Made by a program: the position numbers and the translations under genes. From CAYLNM01 sp964385045 (lineage in GTDB: Bacteria; Planctomycetota; Phycisphaerae; Phycisphaerales; SM1A02): 27,361 bases of DNA. Below are positions 1 through 7,909 of this stretch, piece after piece. The notes beneath the pieces are model-generated. The model saw only the letters and a list, made by a program, of their open reading frames with translations. It was not told the origin of the DNA and did not search any database. Position 1 is the first letter of the stretch. Every line of letters begins with the position of its first letter. The stretch is from positions 1 to 27,361 of the forward strand of contig CAYLNM010000042.1 of the NCBI GenBank assembly GCA_964385045.1, in the 5' to 3' direction.

Positions 1-234
1 CCGCGGCGAGTCTCGCGGTCGCCGCCCGGCGACGCCGCCGCGTCCTCCCCGGGACCCGTCCGGCGGCCTCGGCCGCGCCCGGGCGGCCCGGGACCGCGCC
101 GCTCGCGGGCGGCGACCCGCCGGGCGGTCGCCATGACCGCGCCGACGGCACCGGCGCGGCGTCCACCGGCCGCGGCCGGCCGCCCGTCGGACCGCCCGCC
201 GCGTCCTCCCCGCGGCGCCGCCCCGATCCGCCGC
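1..234. other. Non-coding left edge, downstream of phoH-like gene
   Basis: I see no supportable gene in this extremely GC-rich stretch. It lies downstream of the minus-strand PhoH-like gene. A 14-base perfect GC palindrome (166-179, CCGGCCGCGGCCGG) could fold, but there is no T-tract next to it, so I do not call a terminator. Open frames crossing it run through from neighbouring genes and look like no protein family. Confidence 0.5.
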
Positions 235-1659
235 TCAGAGGACCTCGGCCGCCAGGCTCGCGAGCTGGCTCCGCTCGCTCCGCTGCAGCGTCACGTGGCC
301 GCACATCGGCTGGCCCTTCATCCGCTCCACCGTGTACGAGAGCCCGTTGGACGAGGCGTCGAGGTAGGGGTTGTCGATCTGGTTGATGTCGCCGGTGAGG
401 ATCACCTTGGTGCCGTCGCCGGCCCGCGAGACGATCGTCTTGACCTCGTGGGGGGTGAGGTTCTGGGCCTCGTCCACCACGAAGAACTGGTGCGGGATCG
501 ACCGGCCGCGGATGTAGGTCAGCGGCTCCAGCACCAGCGTGCCGTCGTCGATCATCCGGTCGATGTGCTGCTCCGGGCTGCGGCTCTCGGCCTGGTCGAG
601 GTGCGTGCCGCGGGTCGAGAGCAGGTACGCGAGGTTGTCGAAGATCGGCTGCATCCACATCGCGAGCTTCTCGTCCTTGTCGCCCGGCAGGAAGCCGATG
701 TCGCGGCCGAGCGGCATGATCGGCCGCGCGGCGAGCAGCTTGTCGTACCGCTCCTCCTTGAACACCTGATGCATGCCGGCGGCGAGGGCGAGCAGGGTCT
801 TGCCGGTGCCGGCGGTGCCGAGGAGCGTGACGAGCTTCACGTCGTCGTCGAGCAGCAGGTCCAGGGCCATGGTCTGCTCGACGTTGCGGGCCATGACCCC
901 GAAGATCGGCCGCCGGGGCCGCGTCACCGGGATCAGGTGGTCCGTGGTGCCGAGCCGCCGGGCAAGGCCGCTGTGCGACGTGTCGCCGAGGCTCTGCAGC
1001 ACCACGAACTGGTTCGCGTGCAGGTCGTCCGGGGCGAGCTCGCCCTCCCCGCGGGTGCGGAGGAAGCCCTCGAGCCGGCCCAGGGTGAGCTGCCGCTCGT
1101 CGAAGAGCTCGTCGATCAGCTCGTCCGGCACGTCGGCGGTGGCCCAGCCGGTGTAGAGCCAGTCCGCGTCGACCTTCTGGGCCTCGAAGTCCTCGGCCGG
1201 GATGCCCAGGGCGTCGGCCTTCACCCGGGCGTTGATGTCCTTGGAGACGAAGACCGTGTGCACGCCCTGGCGGACGAGGGCCATCGCGACCGCGAGGATC
1301 TTGTGGTCCGGCACCTCGAGGTCGAGGCTGAAGGGCATCTCGTGGTCGCAGCGGTCGACCCGCAGCGTGCCGCCGTGGTCGTTGATCGGCACCCCGTCGA
1401 AGAGGTGCCCCTCGGACCGCAGCCGGTCGATGGCCCGGATGACCTCGCGGGAGTTGCGGCCGGTGTCGTCGCTGTTCTTCTTGAAGTGGTCGAGCTCCTC
1501 GATCACGGTCAGCGGCACGACGACCTCGTGTTCGTCGAACATGAGGATCGCGCCGGGGTTGTGCAGCAGCACGTTGGTGTCGAGCACGAAGTGCTTGCGC
1601 ACGGAGACGTCGACGCCCTGCTCGCGAGCGGGGCGGTGGCTGGTGGTGGATCCCGTCAC
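235..1659 (-). CDS. PIN domain-PhoH family ATPase (YlaK-like)
   Basis: A 474-residue fusion of an N-terminal PIN nuclease-like domain (about residues 22-165) to a C-terminal PhoH P-loop ATPase domain (about 250-474). PIN features are LDTNVLLH (acidic D27), VIEELD (E54) and VSKDINAR (D141). The ATPase has Walker A GTAGTGKT (281-288) and Walker B FFVVDEAQN (392-400). The RGRSIPH segment (384-390) and the LTGDINQID sensor region (421-429) are also typical. Length and order match the PIN-PhoH (YlaK/PhoH2) family, which is thought to act on RNA in the cytoplasm as an ATP-dependent RNase/helicase; that role is family knowledge. The start is GTG at 1659, chosen because AGGAGG (1675-1670 on the minus strand) lies 10 bases upstream. 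A TAGGCT hexamer at 1713-1708 is a candidate -10 element giving a leader of about 40 bases. The gene is divergent from the nif3-like gene and appears single. Confidence 0.93.
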   Translation of the reverse strand: MTGSTTSHRPAREQGVDVSVRKHFVLDTNVLLHNPGAILMFDEHEVVVPLTVIEELDHFKKNSDDTGRNSREVIRAIDRLRSEGHLFDGVPINDHGGTLRVDRCDHEMPFSLDLEVPDHKILAVAMALVRQGVHTVFVSKDINARVKADALGIPAEDFEAQKVDADWLYTGWATADVPDELIDELFDERQLTLGRLEGFLRTRGEGELAPDDLHANQFVVLQSLGDTSHSGLARRLGTTDHLIPVTRPRRPIFGVMARNVEQTMALDLLLDDDVKLVTLLGTAGTGKTLLALAAGMHQVFKEERYDKLLAARPIMPLGRDIGFLPGDKDEKLAMWMQPIFDNLAYLLSTRGTHLDQAESRSPEQHIDRMIDDGTLVLEPLTYIRGRSIPHQFFVVDEAQNLTPHEVKTIVSRAGDGTKVILTGDINQIDNPYLDASSNGLSYTVERMKGQPMCGHVTLQRSERSQLASLAAEVL

Positions 1660-2087
1660 CTGTCTCGTTCCTCCTGGTTGCGGCCGGCCGGGGGCTCGGC
1701 CCTGGGCAGCCTACGGCCGCGCGGGCCGACGCGGGCCCGCGGGCGCCGATTCGACCGCGACGCGCTTCCCGGCCGCGCGTCGGGCCCACCCATACTTCGG
1801 TCGACGCCCCCGCCGCGGTTCGATGATCGGGGGTCGATCCGCCCCGCGGCGCCGAACCTCCGGCGGGCCCGTCCGAGGGCCTCGTGGCGGCCCGGGGAGG
1901 ATCGGGGCGAATGCCCGATCGCGCAGGAATCGCCGTGCGGACGGTCGCGGTCACGGGGGACGCTCCTCCGCCGGGACGAGGGCCCGGTGCGGCCCCCGGG
2001 CACGACCCGGCCCCGGCGGCGAGCGGGCGAACCCGGTTCACGCTCGGCCGGCCGCCGCGGCGCCGAGCCCGACCGCACGACGACCCG

Positions 2088-2123
2088 GACGCCCCCGACG
2101 CCCCCGACGCCCCCGACGCCCCC
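2088..2123. repeat. 4 x 9-bp tandem repeat GACGCCCCC
   Basis: Four perfect head-to-tail copies of GACGCCCCC, then degenerate GCCGAC-type units. The array sits 89 bases upstream of the nif3-like start in non-coding sequence. Copy number may vary between strains; no function is evident. Confidence 0.85.
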
Positions 2124-2199
2124 GGCGCCGCCGACGCCGAGGCCGACGCCGCCGTGGACGCGCCGGCGCGATCCGACCCGCCCGCCCGCGCCCTCGCGA

Positions 2200-2205
2200 T
2201 ATCCT
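2200..2205 (+). promoter_or_regulatory. Candidate leaderless-type -10 element of nif3-like gene
   Basis: TATCCT is followed by 6 bases and then the ATG at 2212. No purine-rich Shine-Dalgarno lies between or just upstream. Transcription starting 6-7 bases after the hexamer would begin at the A of the ATG, giving a leaderless mRNA. No recognisable -35 is visible. Five other genes in the window share this arrangement. Confidence 0.55.
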
Positions 2206-2211
2206 CCCGCC

Positions 2212-3366
2212 ATGACCGAGTCCGACCGCCCGGAGCCGAGCGTCGCCGACGTGGTGAAGGTCCTCGAGGGGATCGCCCCGCCGCGCTACGCCGAGTCGTG
2301 GGACAACGTGGGCCTGCTGCTGGGCTCGGGCGACCGCCCCGCTCGGCGTCTGCTGCTGACGATCGACCTCACCGAGGACGTGCTGGACGAGGCGATCGAC
2401 GCCGGGACCGGCCTGATCGTCGCCTACCACCCGCCGATCTTCCATCCGCTGAAGCGCGTGACGGACGCGAGCGAGAAGGAGCGGATCGTCCTGCGGGCCG
2501 CCCGTGCCGACGTGGCGATCTACAGCCCGCACACCGCGCTCGACTCCGCCCCCGACGGCCTCAACGACTGGCTGGTGCGCGGACTCGGCAGTGGCGACGT
2601 CCGGGCGCTGGTCACGCGGACCGAGCTGCCCGAGACCGAGGAGTGCAAGCTCGTCACCTACTGCCCCCGCGAGGCGGTGGAGCAGGTGCGGGCGGCCCTG
2701 GCGACGGTGGGGGCGGGCATGATCGGCGACTACCGCCTCTGCTCGTTCGAGATCCCCGGGACCGGCACCTTCATGGGCCTCGAGGGCACGAACCCCGCGG
2801 TCGGCGAGTCGGGTCGGCTCGAGCGCGTGCCCGAGGTGCGGCTGGAGATGGTGATCGGTCGCCGCGCCCTCGCCCTGGCGATGCGGACGATCCGGCAGGC
2901 CCACCCCTACGAGGAGCCGCCGGTCGAGATCCACGCCCTCGAGCCGCGGCCGATGCGGCACGTGGGGGCCGGCCGCCGCGTCACGCTCGATCAGCCGGCC
3001 ACGATCGCCGAGATCGTCGAGCGGACCAAGCGGACGCTGGGGGTGACCTCGGTCCGCGTGGCCCGCGGCCGCGACGCCCCGGAGCAGCACCGCGTGGTCG
3101 GCGCCTGCGCCGGGGCCGGCGGGGCCATGGTCGACGAGGCCATCGCCCAGGGCTGCGACGTCTTCCTCACCGGCGAGATGCGGCACCACGACGTGATGGC
3201 CGCCATCGCGCGGGGCTGCACCCTGCTGCTGCCCGGCCACACCAACACCGAACGGGGCTACCTGCCGCACTACCGCGAGCGGATCCTCGAGGGACTCGGC
3301 GAGCGGCTGGCGCCCGACGAGGTGGCGATCAGCGAGCGGGACCGCGCGTCGTTCACCGTCTGGTGA
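2212..3366 (+). CDS. NIF3-family dinuclear metal-centre protein (YqfO-like)
   Basis: A 384-residue NIF3/DUF34 protein of the long form, with a PII-like middle domain (about 140-245) inserted between the two metal-binding halves, as in Bacillus YqfO. N-terminal motifs are ESWDNVGLLLG (28-38), AYHPPIFHPLKR (71-82) and HTALDSAPDGLND (107-119). The C-terminal ligand motif is GHTNTERGY (342-350) with H343 and E347, preceded by DVFLTGEMRHHD (316-327). The usual His-His pair is Tyr-His here (Y72-H73), so one classical metal ligand position differs; I recall YHPP forms in eukaryotic NIF3 proteins. The family has been annotated as GTP cyclohydrolase I type 2, but its cellular role remains uncertain. 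The start at 2212 is the first ATG in front of the conserved core; no Shine-Dalgarno is present, and a TATCCT hexamer lies 6 bases upstream. It is convergent with the AsmA-like gene. Confidence 0.9.
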   Translation: MTESDRPEPSVADVVKVLEGIAPPRYAESWDNVGLLLGSGDRPARRLLLTIDLTEDVLDEAIDAGTGLIVAYHPPIFHPLKRVTDASEKERIVLRAARADVAIYSPHTALDSAPDGLNDWLVRGLGSGDVRALVTRTELPETEECKLVTYCPREAVEQVRAALATVGAGMIGDYRLCSFEIPGTGTFMGLEGTNPAVGESGRLERVPEVRLEMVIGRRALALAMRTIRQAHPYEEPPVEIHALEPRPMRHVGAGRRVTLDQPATIAEIVERTKRTLGVTSVRVARGRDAPEQHRVVGACAGAGGAMVDEAIAQGCDVFLTGEMRHHDVMAAIARGCTLLLPGHTNTERGYLPHYRERILEGLGERLAPDEVAISERDRASFTVW

Positions 3367-3449
3367 GGGCCCCGAGGCTCGACTGACGGCGGCCGGTCAC
3401 GGCGACGTGGCCGCGGGCCCGCGATCTGGCCGCGCGGCCCGGCGGCCCT

Positions 3450-3481
3450 GCGGCCCGACAGCCCGGCGGCCCGACAGCCCG
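3450..3481. repeat. 2 x 16-bp direct repeat between convergent genes
   Basis: GCGGCCCGACAGCCCG occurs twice head to tail in the 142-base gap between the ends of the nif3-like (+) and AsmA-like (-) genes. Such a perfect duplication looks like recent slippage. No clear hairpin terminator accompanies it. Confidence 0.8.
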
Positions 3482-3508
3482 GCGCCTCGACTGCCCCGCG
3501 GCTCCGTT

Positions 3509-6500
3509 TCAGCCGTCGCCCTCCGGCTCTTGCTCGCGATCCCGCCGCCCCCCGCCGCCGATCCCGCGCAGCAGGTCGCCGAGGCCGGGCACCTGACGCT
3601 CGAGCTCGCGCTCGATCAGCCCGCGGACGCCCGCCTCGACCAGCGCGCCGCCGACGTCGAAGGACGGCGCGACCTGCAGCGTGGCCTGGCCGAGCGGTCC
3701 GCGGGCGACCAGGGGCACCGTGATCTCGTCGGTGATGTCGCGGGCCTCGCGGAAGACCGATCCCAGCCACCGCAGCGGCATCGACGCCCGGATGTCCATG
3801 GTCCCGTCGCGGAGGTCGATGGAGCTTCCGGCGGCGAAGTCCACCGATGCGCCCTTGGTCGTCACCAGCCGCGTCGCGTCGAGGACGATCCGGCCCGCCT
3901 GCAGGCGCCCCGAGACCGGCTCGAGCCGCGCCTCGATCGGCCCGGCCCCCCCGATGTCCTCGGCCACGCCGCGGTCGAACAGCGCGACGACCGAGAGGAA
4001 GTCGAACCCGGGACGCATGAGCAGGCTGCCCGCCTCCGCGCGGAACTCCGCGGCCGCCGCGTCGACGCCGTCGGACAGCGGCACGATCGCGGACCGGACG
4101 GTGAGCGTCAGCGGGCCGTCGGTCTCGCTCACCCCGCCGAACAGCGGCAGGATCCGCGAGAGCACGCGGTCGCGGAGCACGGGGTGGAAGTCCGCGGTGA
4201 CGACGAGCGGCGTCGCCTCCTCGACCACGAACGCGCCGCTCTCCCCCCGCACCGTGCCCTCCAGCCGTCCCCGCGAGCCGGCGGCGTCCACCCGGATCGA
4301 CCCCGAGTCGCGGCCGAAGTCCTCGGCGACGAGCGTGGCGTCGAGCGTCGAGCCGATCGACGCGACCACGATGTCGCCGGTGCCGAAGATCGCGTCGAGC
4401 ACCGAGGTCGGCGTGCGGGCGAGGCCGAGCGATCCGCCGAGCCGCGGCCGGGCGCCGAGGTCGACGACCCGCAGCTCGGCGGTGACGCCCACCCCCGCGG
4501 CGTCGCCGTCGGCCTCGGCGTCCCTGGCCTCGGCGTCCCTGGCGTCCGCATCGCCTCCCGCGTCCACCGTGGCCGGCGCCGCCGTGAGGCGAAGCGGTGC
4601 CGTGCCGCCGCCGCGGACGCCGAGGACGTGCGCCGGCAGCGGCCCCGAGCGCCCCGCCGCCGTGAGCGTGGCCGGCGTGGTGCGGGCGTCGACCTCCAGC
4701 CGCTCCGTCGCGGCGAGCAGCGCCCCGGCGCCGCCTTCGGGCGGGGGAAGCGGCAGGCCCTCGAGGATCAGGTCCAGGGTGAGGGTCGGCTCGCCCCCGA
4801 TGCGGAGGGCCGGCCGTCCGGCGTCCCCCGCGGCGGCCGTGCCGGGCAGGGCATCGAGAAGCGCGTCGAGCCGGGCCGTCGACGGCCGCACGCGGAGGCC
4901 GGTCGCGCGGGCGCCCGCCCGCGTCCCGTCCGCCGCCAACGCGACCGACAGGGGCCCGTCGACGCCGGGGAACGCGAGCACGACGTCGAGCGCGGTGGCG
5001 GCGTCGCCGGCGCGTTCCGCGGCGTCCGGTCCGCCGAGCCGCCCCGACAGCCGCACGTCCCCCGACCCGCGCGTCCAGTCGCCGAGCGTGCCCGGCTCCA
5101 GCCCGAGGGCGTCCTCGAGGGTCCCCGGCTCCAGTCCCACCAGCCGTGCGTCGACCGCGGTGCCCTCGGTCAGCGTCGCCGATCCCTCGACCGTGGCCAG
5201 CCGCGCCTCGCCCGCCCGCACCGGCGTCGGCCGGAGCCGGGCGGTGATCGGTCCGCGGTCGCCCCCGCCGCCGGGGACCGTGGCCTCGGCCACGAGCTCC
5301 GCCGCCCGCAGGGGCACCGTGGCGGTGGCGTGCTCGATCCGCACGTCGCGGAGGGTGAGGACGGCGTCGTGCAGCGCCGCCGCGAACGCCATCGCCGCCT
5401 CGTCTTCCACCTCACTCGGCGCCGCGCCTCCGCCCGCCGGCCCGCGGCGCCGCACCGTCGCCTCGAAGCCGCCGAGGCTGACCACCGACGGCAGCCCGCC
5501 GCCCGCCGCCGCGCCCGTCCCCGCCCCGGTGGCATCCGCGTCGAGCTCCGCGTCGGCCCCCGCCCCCCCCGGCGCCCGCAGCACGATCGACCCCTCGCCC
5601 TGCGACGCGATGCGCACCGCCATCGTCGGCAGCCGTCCCGCCGCGAGGTCCGCGGGGCGGAGCGTGAACGGCTCCGCGACCGCCCGCACGCGAGCCGGAC
5701 CGTCGAGCCGCATCGGGGCGTGCCGCGCCACCAGCGCCGGCCGCACCGTGGCCTCCAGCTGCGCGGTCTCGAACGCGAGTCGCCCACCCTCGCCGGTCGT
5801 GCCCCGAGCGAGCAGCCGCGCCGCCGCGCCCCGCGCCTCGAGCCGCAGCGGCGTGCCCGGCTCGCTGCCGCCCTCGACCCACGCCTGCACGACCGGGCCG
5901 ACGTCCTCGGCGAGGTCGATGCCCGCCTCCGCGAGGGCCGGCACCGCGGCCGCGATCGGGCCGGTGGGCAGCGCCGTGGCTTCCGCGTCGACGGTCCACG
6001 TCGCGTTCGCGAGGTCGACGCCGTCCGGCCCGCGCAGCGAGCCGACCCGCGCGTCGACCAGCAGCCGCGGGGCCGCGCCGTCCGGCGATCCCGGACCGGG
6101 AAGCGACGCCGGGTCGAGCTCCGCCCGCAGCCGCAGGTCCAGGCCCGCGACGAGATCGCCGCTGACGTCGAGGTTCATCGAGTCCACGAGCACCGGAGCG
6201 TCCGCGGCCGGCACCGGCATCCGCCGTACCCGCAGGCCCGCGGCCGGCACCGACGCCGCGAGCGGCCGGAGGGCGCCGTCGGCGGCGACGAGGTCGTTCA
6301 CCGTCGCGTCGAGCTCGAGCTCGCCGTCCACGCCGTCGAAGCTCGACGTCGCGGTCAGCTCCACCGTCGCCGGCTCGCCGGGCACCACCGCGATCGATCC
6401 CGCGAGGTCCGGCAGCCGCAGCGGCTTCGTGCCCGCGGGCGTCGCCACGTCGAGCGTGACGTCCATCGGTCCGACCTCGAGTCGCAGGCCCGCGGGCAGT

Positions 6501-6949
6501 CGCGCCGGATCGCCGGACGCACCGCCGCCCGCGCCCCCGCCGCTCCCGGGGCCCCCGGCGTCCGGCGCCCCACCCGCCGCCGGCAGGTCGAGGAAGCTCA
6601 CGCGCCCCCGCTCGTCGACGCGGCCCGTGGCCGAGCCGGCGACCCGCGCCTCGATCACCGCCGGCCCCCGCAGCAGCGCGAGCAGACCGTGCTCGACCAC
6701 GACGTCGACCCGCACGCGGGTGGCGGGATCGTCGGCGACGAGCTCGAGCCCGCGGACGACCTGCTCGCCGCCCCACGACGCCTCGATCGCGTCGAAGGAC
6801 GCGCTGCCGCTCACGAGTCCGCCGAGGCGATCGCGAAGCGCGCCGTGGCCGAGGCCCGCGCCGACGAGCATCGGCAGCAGGGCCGCGCCGACGCCGGCGA
6901 GGACGAGGAGCGCGAGGGCGACGACGGCGAGGCGGCGGAGGGTGCGCAT
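3509..6949 (-). CDS. Large AsmA/TamB-like envelope protein
   Basis: A 1146-residue protein with a positively charged start (MRTLRR), one N-terminal hydrophobic helix (about residues 7-30) and then a long, repetitive beta-rich region with no cysteine cluster or enzyme motif. The layout matches the AsmA/DUF748/TamB group, which is anchored in the inner membrane with a long hydrophobic groove across the periplasm. The C-terminal 250 residues are the most family-like: segments such as SLLMRPGFDFLSVVALFDRG and the following DGTMDIRASMPLRWLG resemble the conserved AsmA C-terminal region. A role in lipid transport or outer-membrane homeostasis is family inference. The start at 6949 puts the helix at the very N-terminus; the frame stays open upstream, but the extension is low-complexity. 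No strong Shine-Dalgarno is seen; a GATCAT hexamer lies 6 bases upstream, a poor match to the leaderless pattern. Confidence 0.68.
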   Translation of the reverse strand: MRTLRRLAVVALALLVLAGVGAALLPMLVGAGLGHGALRDRLGGLVSGSASFDAIEASWGGEQVVRGLELVADDPATRVRVDVVVEHGLLALLRGPAVIEARVAGSATGRVDERGRVSFLDLPAAGGAPDAGGPGSGGGAGGGASGDPARLPAGLRLEVGPMDVTLDVATPAGTKPLRLPDLAGSIAVVPGEPATVELTATSSFDGVDGELELDATVNDLVAADGALRPLAASVPAAGLRVRRMPVPAADAPVLVDSMNLDVSGDLVAGLDLRLRAELDPASLPGPGSPDGAAPRLLVDARVGSLRGPDGVDLANATWTVDAEATALPTGPIAAAVPALAEAGIDLAEDVGPVVQAWVEGGSEPGTPLRLEARGAAARLLARGTTGEGGRLAFETAQLEATVRPALVARHAPMRLDGPARVRAVAEPFTLRPADLAAGRLPTMAVRIASQGEGSIVLRAPGGAGADAELDADATGAGTGAAAGGGLPSVVSLGGFEATVRRRGPAGGGAAPSEVEDEAAMAFAAALHDAVLTLRDVRIEHATATVPLRAAELVAEATVPGGGGDRGPITARLRPTPVRAGEARLATVEGSATLTEGTAVDARLVGLEPGTLEDALGLEPGTLGDWTRGSGDVRLSGRLGGPDAAERAGDAATALDVVLAFPGVDGPLSVALAADGTRAGARATGLRVRPSTARLDALLDALPGTAAAGDAGRPALRIGGEPTLTLDLILEGLPLPPPEGGAGALLAATERLEVDARTTPATLTAAGRSGPLPAHVLGVRGGGTAPLRLTAAPATVDAGGDADARDAEARDAEADGDAAGVGVTAELRVVDLGARPRLGGSLGLARTPTSVLDAIFGTGDIVVASIGSTLDATLVAEDFGRDSGSIRVDAAGSRGRLEGTVRGESGAFVVEEATPLVVTADFHPVLRDRVLSRILPLFGGVSETDGPLTLTVRSAIVPLSDGVDAAAAEFRAEAGSLLMRPGFDFLSVVALFDRGVAEDIGGAGPIEARLEPVSGRLQAGRIVLDATRLVTTKGASVDFAAGSSIDLRDGTMDIRASMPLRWLGSVFREARDITDEITVPLVARGPLGQATLQVAPSFDVGGALVEAGVRGLIERELERQVPGLGDLLRGIGGGGRRDREQEPEGDG
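4511..4540. repeat. 2 x 15-bp in-frame repeat inside AsmA-like gene
   Basis: GGCCTCGGCGTCCCT is duplicated in tandem and a partial third copy follows. Read on the minus strand it encodes a short charged linker of Asp-Ala-Glu/Arg repeats, probably a flexible, length-variable loop. Confidence 0.8.
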
Positions 6950-7280
6950 GGCCCCATGATCACCCCTCAGGCGGCGTGGGTGTTCCCGGAGGCCCTTGAA
7001 GTCGCGGGCACTCGGGAATCTCCGCCCGCGGTCGTGCGGGCGGGGCCCAGCGGGACGTCGGGGCCGACGGGACGCCGGCGACGCGGGCGACGCGGAGACG
7101 CCGCCTCGGGCGGCGAGGCGGCCACGGTGGGGGCGCACGCGCGGTCGGGCGCGTCGCGGCCCTCGCCCGCGTCGTTCCCGCCGGTCGCCGCGGAGCCCGC
7201 CGCGCCCGGCCGCCGCAGTCGCCATCGCCCATACGCCGGCCGGCGCACCGACGATGGTCGCCCCACCCCCCCGGAGCGCA
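6950..7280. other. 331-base gap between PilZ-like and AsmA-like genes
   Basis: This stretch lies between the end of the minus-strand PilZ-like gene and the start of the minus-strand AsmA-like gene. It should hold the AsmA-like promoter, but I find no convincing -35/-10 pair. Frames open through it give Arg/Pro-rich sequence without family features. A short leader or an upstream extension of the AsmA-like gene cannot be excluded. Confidence 0.4.
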
Positions 7281-7661
7281 TCAGGCCGCGCCCCGGACGA
7301 CGCCCGCGATGGACGCCGCCGGCCGCTCGGTGCGCAGGGCGAGGATCGTCTGGTCGTGCCGGATCTCGACCACCCGGGCCACGTGCGCCGCGATCAGCTC
7401 CGGCACCCGCCGCCGGCGCGAGCCGTCGCCGATCCCGACGAAGACGCGGTCGCCCGCCTCCACCGGCACGCGGCCGTCGAGGCGGACCAGCACCCCGCTC
7501 GCGGAGACGTTGGCGGTGCGGCCCCGCACCGTGCGGCGGGACCGGGGCTCGTGGAGCGTGCAGCGGCGGCGGACCTCGATGCGGCCCTCGCACCGGCGTT
7601 CCTCCTCGCGGGCGAGGCCGAGCAGCTCGGCCAGCCCGTCGTCGAGCAGGTCGCTTCGCAT
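7281..7661 (-). CDS. PilZ-like domain protein
   Basis: A 126-residue, probably cytoplasmic protein. The Arg-rich segment EERRCEGRIEVRRRC (residues about 20-34) followed by NVSASGVLVRL (about 51-61) fits the bipartite PilZ signature, RxxxR then (D/N)xSxxG. The following strands (GDRVFVGIG and the segment ending ILALRT) complete a small beta-barrel. PilZ domains commonly bind cyclic di-GMP and control motility, adhesion or polysaccharide synthesis; whether this one binds it is inference. The start is ATG at 7661 with a GGGAG Shine-Dalgarno 7 bases upstream. It is divergent from ispE and stands 331 bases before the AsmA-like gene on the same strand, so a functional link is unproven. Confidence 0.68.
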   Translation of the reverse strand: MRSDLLDDGLAELLGLAREEERRCEGRIEVRRRCTLHEPRSRRTVRGRTANVSASGVLVRLDGRVPVEAGDRVFVGIGDGSRRRRVPELIAAHVARVVEIRHDQTILALRTERPAASIAGVVRGAA

Positions 7662-7897
7662 GGGACGACTCCCGTCACGGCCTCCCTCGCGGGTGCGCGG
7701 CTCCGCCGCGGGCCCGGCCGGGGCCCCTCCGTCGCCGCCCGTGGATCGGTCGTGGATGGACGGTGGCTTGACCCCCGGACCGCCCGCCCCCGCGTGCGGC
7801 CTCCCGCCCCCGCCGGCCGCGGTCCTATCGGACGTGGACGGCGGTGGACGAGTCGCGGACCCCCCTGCGGACGCCCGCCGCGGGGCCGGGCGCGGCC

Positions 7898-7903
7898 TAT
7901 CCT
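7898..7903 (+). promoter_or_regulatory. Candidate leaderless-type -10 element of ispE
   Basis: TATCCT, identical to the hexamer before the nif3-like gene, ends exactly 6 bases before the ispE ATG at 7910. The intervening bases are CGCGGG, with no Shine-Dalgarno at a usable distance. A transcript starting at the ATG would carry both ispE and lspA. Confidence 0.55.
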
Positions 7904-7909
7904 CGCGGG

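Larger units (their letters stand above)
1660..2211. other. 552-base divergent intergenic region with short tandem repeats
   Basis: This gap separates the divergent PhoH-like and NIF3-like genes. It holds the PhoH-like Shine-Dalgarno and a candidate -10, a GACGCCCCC tandem repeat near its right end, and the -10-like TATCCT directly in front of the nif3-like start. Frames open across it on both strands, but their products are Arg/Gly/Pro-rich low-complexity sequence resembling no family, so I treat them as chance frames of GC-rich DNA. Confidence 0.55.

Noticed and set aside
1656..2213. A 185-residue minus-strand frame with a Gly-Val repeat (GGVGGVGGV)
   Set aside because: The repeat is only the translation of the GACGCCCCC tandem array. 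The product is Arg/Gly/Pro-rich, lacks a ribosome site and ends in the PhoH-like start region.
3407..7771. A 1454-residue open frame on the plus strand
   Set aside because: It is a mirror of the AsmA-like and PilZ-like genes, with Arg-rich low-complexity product and no ribosome site or family features.
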